10,220 nucleotides of DNA from positions 1-10,220 of the forward strand of contig DASZYF010000082.1 of the NCBI GenBank assembly GCA_035545535.1, written 5' to 3'. Made by a program: the position numbers and the translations under genes. This document shows positions 8,301-10,220 of the stretch, piece after piece. A model generated the notes under the pieces. That model made no database searches. It was not told the DNA's origin and was given only the letters and a program-made list of their open reading frames with translations. Position 1 is the first letter of the stretch. Each line of letters starts with the position of its first letter. The stretch comes from DASZYF01 sp035545535. GTDB taxonomy: Bacteria > Actinomycetota > Actinomycetes > Mycobacteriales > CAJCIY01.

Positions 8301-9052
8301 GGCTTGGTCACCTTCGTGCTGGGCGCCTTCGAGGGAGCGGTCGAGGGAGCGGTCGAGCGCTGCGCGGTCGTCGCTCCGGTGTGCGTCCCCGTGTGCGTTC
8401 CCGTGTGCGTCCCCGTGTGCGCCGCGGGCGCCGTGCTCGGGTGCGTCGCCGGTGACGTCGCGCTGTGGCCGGCCGGTGCGGTGCTCGCCGTGGTGGCGCC
8501 GCTCGGCTGCTCCGGGGCGCCGGCGCTCGGAGCACCGGCGCTCGGGGCAGCGCTTGGCTGCGCGTCGGCCGGCGTGGGCGGGGCGGGCGGAGGCGGGACG
8601 GGGCCCTGGACGATCAGCAGGTTGCCCTGCTTGGTGCCCGAGACGACCGCGGTGCCCCCGATGACCTTGCCGTTGGGCCGCACGAACTGCGGCAGCGGGT
8701 CACCGGGGACCATGCCGAGCGCCTGGGCGCGCCGGGCGAGGACGCCGGGGTCGGTGGCGTCGTCGACCTGCTGGCGCAGCGCCTGCTCGGTGTCGTCGAG
8801 CCGGCTCTGCTGCGACTGCAGCGTGTGCATGCGGAACGCGTCCTGCGCGGTCCAGGTGTTCAGCAGCAGCAGGCCCATGAGGCCGGCGACGAGCAGGCCG
8901 AGCATGAGCACGACGAACGGGGCGAGGGGGCGGCCGGGCCGCGCCGACGGCACGACGCGCAGCAGCGGGCGCCGCGCGGCGGAGTGCTTCGTCGGGGTCG
9001 CTGGCTTGAGTGCACGCGCCAGCGAGCCCTGGATCGATCCGTAGACGCTCAC
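8297..9052 (-). CDS. ftsL: FtsL-like divisome protein with long repeat-bearing C-terminal tail
   Basis: Small bitopic protein of the FtsL/DivIC type, expected to bridge the FtsQLB assembly to the FtsW-FtsI pair. Sequence divergence means the name rests on architecture and position. Of 251 residues, 1-42 are a basic cytoplasmic segment, about 43-65 a hydrophobic membrane helix, and about 66-98 a Gln/Leu/Arg-rich coiled-coil candidate. 'DPGVLARRAQALGMVPGDPLPQFV' (101-124) resembles the conserved 'A..lGM' end of actinobacterial FtsL. Residues 150-251 form a low-complexity Pro/Ala/Ser/Thr tail with four H-T-G units (212-226), APSAG repeats (169-180) and APST-like repeats near the end. Such tails are often disordered and, in actinobacteria, sometimes O-mannosylated; that is inference. 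The GTG start overlaps the rsmH stop (GTGA), and the stop overlaps the ftsI GTG (GTGA). It lies exactly where ftsL lies in dcw clusters. Confidence 0.85.
   Translation of the reverse strand: MSVYGSIQGSLARALKPATPTKHSAARRPLLRVVPSARPGRPLAPFVVLMLGLLVAGLMGLLLLNTWTAQDAFRMHTLQSQQSRLDDTEQALRQQVDDATDPGVLARRAQALGMVPGDPLPQFVRPNGKVIGGTAVVSGTKQGNLLIVQGPVPPPPAPPTPADAQPSAAPSAGAPSAGAPEQPSGATTASTAPAGHSATSPATHPSTAPAAHTGTHTGTHTGTHTGATTAQRSTAPSTAPSKAPSTKVTKP
8330..8353. repeat. 12-bp tandem repeat, two copies, inside ftsL tail
   Basis: Two perfect copies of cgagggagcggt, followed by a partial third (cgag). Read on the minus strand in frame, they encode the Ala-Pro-Ser-Thr pattern near the C-terminus of the FtsL-like protein. 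The unit is a multiple of three, so copy number could change without breaking the frame. Confidence 0.8.
8379..8422. repeat. 12-bp tandem repeat, about 3.7 copies, inside ftsL tail
   Basis: The unit gtgtgcgtcccc begins at 8379, 8391 and 8403, with a partial copy at 8415. The second copy has a single C-to-T change. On the minus strand it encodes His-Thr-Gly-Thr repeats (residues 212-226 of the FtsL-like protein). The near identity of the copies at DNA level suggests recent slippage expansion rather than old amino-acid constraint. Confidence 0.9.
8520..8549. repeat. 15-bp tandem repeat, two copies, inside ftsL tail
   Basis: Two copies of ccggcgctcggagca, the second differing at one base (A to G at 8546). 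They encode the Ala-Pro-Ser-Ala-Gly repeat at about residues 169-180 of the FtsL-like protein. This is the third in-frame short tandem repeat within the same tail. Confidence 0.75.
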
Positions 9053-10020
9053 GCGGCGTCCCGCAGCCGCTCGACGCAGCGCAGGCGGGCACTGGCCGCG
9101 CGCGGGTTCTCGGCGACCTCGTCGTCACGCGGGCTCTCACCCCAGGCGAGTCGGCGCAGCACCGGGCCGTGACCTTCGGGCACGACCGGCAGGTCGACGG
9201 GCACGTCGTCGGTGAGACCGACTGCGAGAGAGCGCTTCACGATGCGGTCTTCGAGCGACTGGTAGGACAGCACCGCGAGACGGCCACCCACGGCGAGCGC
9301 GGCGACGGCGTCGGGCAGGACGCGGCGCAGCACGCCGAGCTCGTCGTTCACCTCGATGCGCAGCGCCTGGAACGTGCGCTTCGCCGGGTTGCCACCGGTG
9401 CGGCGCGCGGGCGCGGGGATCGCGTCGCGGACGACCTCGACGAGACGGGCGGTCGACGTGAACGGCGAACGCGTGCGCTCGCGCACGATCGCGCCGGCGA
9501 TGCGGGCCGCGAAGCGCTCCTCGCCGTACTCGCGGAGGACGCGCGTGAGCTCGTCCTGCGCGTAGCCGTTGACGACGTCGGCGGCGGACTGGCCGCGCGT
9601 CGGGTCCATGCGCATGTCGAGCGGGGTGTCGCGGCTGTACGCGAAGCCGCGCTCGTCGGCGTCGAGCTGCAGGGAGGACACGCCGAGGTCGAACAGCACG
9701 CCCTGCACGCGGTCGAGGCCCTCTGCTTCGAGCACGGCGGGCAGCGCGTCGTAGACCGCGTGCACGAGCGTCACGCGCGCGCCGAACGGGGCGAGCCGCT
9801 CGCGGCTGCGCTCGAGGGCGGCCGGGTCGCGGTCGAGGCCGACGAGGCGCGCGGCGGGCGCCGCCTTGAGCAGCAGCTCGGCATGACCGCCGAGGCCGAC
9901 CGTCGCGTCGACGACGACCGACCCTTCACCGACGAGAGCGGGGGCGAGGAGGCCGACGACGCGCGCGGCGAGCACGGGCACGTGGCGGTGGGCCCCGTCG
10001 GGCTCCTCCTCGTGCGCCAC
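9049..10020 (-). CDS. rsmH: RsmH (MraW), 16S rRNA C1402 N4-methyltransferase
   Basis: SAM-dependent methyltransferase that modifies N4 of cytidine 1402 in the decoding centre of 16S rRNA. It is the usual first or second gene of dcw clusters. The 323 residues match the family. Motifs in order: 'HVPVL' (13-17), SAM motif I 'VDATVGLGGH' (37-46), 'GLDRD' (61-65), 'LFDLGVSSLQLD' (109-120), 'ERGFAYSRDTPLDMRMDPTRGQSAADVVN' region (123-151), 'GEERFAARIA' (166-175), 'NPAKRTFQALRIEVNDEL' (211-228; enterobacterial RsmH has His where Asn211 is), 'LSYQSLEDRIVKR' (251-263; the Gln is also what I recall from mycobacteria) and the C-terminal 'NPRAASARLR' (305-314). The start is GTG at 10020, supported by AAGGAG eight bases upstream. 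The stop overlaps the ftsL GTG as GTGA. Confidence 0.98.
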   Translation of the reverse strand: MAHEEEPDGAHRHVPVLAARVVGLLAPALVGEGSVVVDATVGLGGHAELLLKAAPAARLVGLDRDPAALERSRERLAPFGARVTLVHAVYDALPAVLEAEGLDRVQGVLFDLGVSSLQLDADERGFAYSRDTPLDMRMDPTRGQSAADVVNGYAQDELTRVLREYGEERFAARIAGAIVRERTRSPFTSTARLVEVVRDAIPAPARRTGGNPAKRTFQALRIEVNDELGVLRRVLPDAVAALAVGGRLAVLSYQSLEDRIVKRSLAVGLTDDVPVDLPVVPEGHGPVLRRLAWGESPRDDEVAENPRAASARLRCVERLRDAA

Positions 10021-10028
10021 GTCGCGCT

Positions 10029-10034
10029 CTCCTT
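10029..10034 (-). promoter_or_regulatory. Ribosome binding site of rsmH
   Basis: AAGGAG on the minus strand, eight bases before the GTG at 10020. It is the strongest Shine-Dalgarno in the window and fixes the rsmH start. The overlapping GAAGG (10031-10035) is complementary to CCUUC in the loops of the two upstream hairpins. Confidence 0.8.
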
Positions 10035-10109
10035 CGCTCGGTCCGGCGGATCGTTCGGGGTGGTGGTGCGGTGCGGGCCCGTTGGCTCGGCTCCCCCTCC
10101 GCCACCCCT

Positions 10110-10135
10110 CCTGGCGCCGGGGAAGGGGCGTCAGG
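10110..10135 (-). ncRNA. mraW-type leader hairpin, proximal copy
   Basis: On the minus strand CCTGACGCC and GGCGCCAGG form a nine-position stem closing the eight-base loop CCTTCCCC; the fifth position is an A-C mismatch and the rest are Watson-Crick. A single hairpin with a highly conserved C/U-rich loop in the leader of the rsmH (mraW) operon is how I remember the actinobacterial mraW RNA motif, a computationally found candidate cis-regulator of unknown ligand. The structure and its repetition are seen directly. The family name is from memory and needs a covariance-model check. No U-tract follows, so it is not an intrinsic terminator. Confidence 0.65.
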
Positions 10136-10143
10136 TGCGGTGG

Positions 10144-10173
10144 GCCCTGGCGCCGGGGAAGGGACGTCAGGGC
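10144..10173 (-). ncRNA. mraW-type leader hairpin, distal copy
   Basis: Second copy of the same hairpin, 36 bases upstream in the direction of transcription. The 26-base core (10146-10171) differs from the proximal copy at one position, a C-to-U change in the 5' arm that converts a C-G pair to a U-G wobble, so pairing survives in the minus-strand RNA. The loop CCUUCCCC and the A-C mismatch are unchanged. Two extra flanking pairs (GC with GC) lengthen this stem to 11 positions. Confidence 0.6.
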
Positions 10174-10220
10174 GGTAGCGGCGGAGGGAGGGCCCAGGCA
10201 GCGGGCCCGCTCGGTCGTGC

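Larger units (their letters stand above)
10110..10176. repeat. Direct repeat pair of about 31-32 bp carrying the leader hairpins
   Basis: The unit at 10110-10141 recurs at 10146-10176 with one substitution and one single-base deletion after tcagg. The shared sequence continues past the hairpin into gcggt, which is not part of the stem. This suggests duplication of a whole segment rather than independent formation of two stems. Confidence 0.85.
10095..10188. repeat. 9-bp inverted repeat enclosing both leader hairpins
   Basis: ccctccgcc at 10095-10103 is the exact reverse complement of ggcggaggg at 10180-10188. The arms flank the hairpin pair, so the minus-strand RNA could fold as a closing stem with two hairpin branches. 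In such a G+C-rich region a nine-base match can arise by chance. Confidence 0.5.
10021..10220 (-). promoter_or_regulatory. Non-coding leader upstream of rsmH (start outside window)
   Basis: These 200 bases carry no convincing gene on either strand. Read toward rsmH they contain, in order: a GC-rich stretch with GGGCCC palindromes (10190-10195 and within 10201-10210), one arm of an inverted repeat (10180-10188), two tandem hairpins, the second arm (10095-10103), an unstructured stretch, and the rsmH ribosome binding site. No recognisable -10 or -35 element is visible, and no mraZ coding end can be seen. The region may be the 5' untranslated leader of the operon or an mraZ-rsmH intergenic spacer. 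Confidence 0.7.

Noticed and set aside
8379..8422. 12-bp repeats as protein binding sites or iterons
   Set aside because: They lie in frame inside the ftsL coding region and encode a regular His-Thr-Gly-Thr pattern, so coding slippage explains them.
10085..10115. MraZ-box-like GTGG/AGGGG runs upstream of rsmH
   Set aside because: MraZ boxes as I know them are regularly spaced TGGGN direct repeats; the G-runs here do not keep that spacing and are expected in such G-rich sequence.
10110..10171. Leader hairpins as intrinsic terminators
   Set aside because: Neither stem is followed by a U-rich tract on either strand, and a strong terminator directly before the first operon gene is unlikely.
10110..10176. 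Leader direct repeats as a small CRISPR array
   Set aside because: There are only two units with a spacer of about five to ten bases and no Cas genes; internal pairing and the position before rsmH fit an RNA leader better.

Overview
The window is a single, uninterrupted stretch of the division and cell wall (dcw) cluster of a very high G+C bacterium. All eight genes lie on the minus strand, so the cluster reads from right to left: rsmH (mraW), ftsL, ftsI, murE, murF, mraY, murD and the first 412 codons of ftsW, which runs off the left edge. Strong G/C preference at third codon positions, frequent GTG starts, a MraY carrying a two-Cys extracytoplasmic loop before 'VRDPLD', a 'YQSLEDRIVK' RsmH and a C-rich hairpin leader together point to Actinomycetota. 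I cannot fix the class or genus. The DDNPR motif in MurE predicts meso-diaminopimelate peptidoglycan.

Layout: positions 10021-10220 form a non-coding leader holding two tandem copies of a hairpin with a CCUUCCCC loop, followed by a strong ribosome binding site. This matches what I remember of the actinobacterial 'mraW RNA motif' and is the most interesting non-coding signal here. Then come the 16S rRNA methyltransferase RsmH (9049-10020), the divisome protein FtsL with an unusually long Pro/Thr/Ser-rich tail (8297-9052), the septal transpeptidase FtsI/PBP3 (6501-8300), the ligases MurE (5081-6490) and MurF (3693-5084), the lipid I synthase MraY (2638-3696), the ligase MurD (1271-2641), and the septal glycan polymerase FtsW (1-1237, partial).

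The genes act in one process. MurD, MurE and MurF add D-Glu, the diamino acid and D-Ala-D-Ala to UDP-MurNAc-L-Ala. MraY moves the product onto undecaprenyl phosphate. FtsW and FtsI then polymerise and crosslink the lipid II product at the septum, with FtsL linking that enzyme pair to the divisome. Five of the seven gene junctions are 4-base GTGA/ATGA stop-start overlaps, so the operon looks translationally coupled. Only ftsI-murE (10 nt) and murD-ftsW (33 nt) have a gap.

I saw no mobile element, tRNA, rRNA, CRISPR array or foreign-looking gene. This is a core-genome region. The points worth a second look are the tandem leader hairpins, the FtsL repeat tail and a shortened middle domain in MurE.
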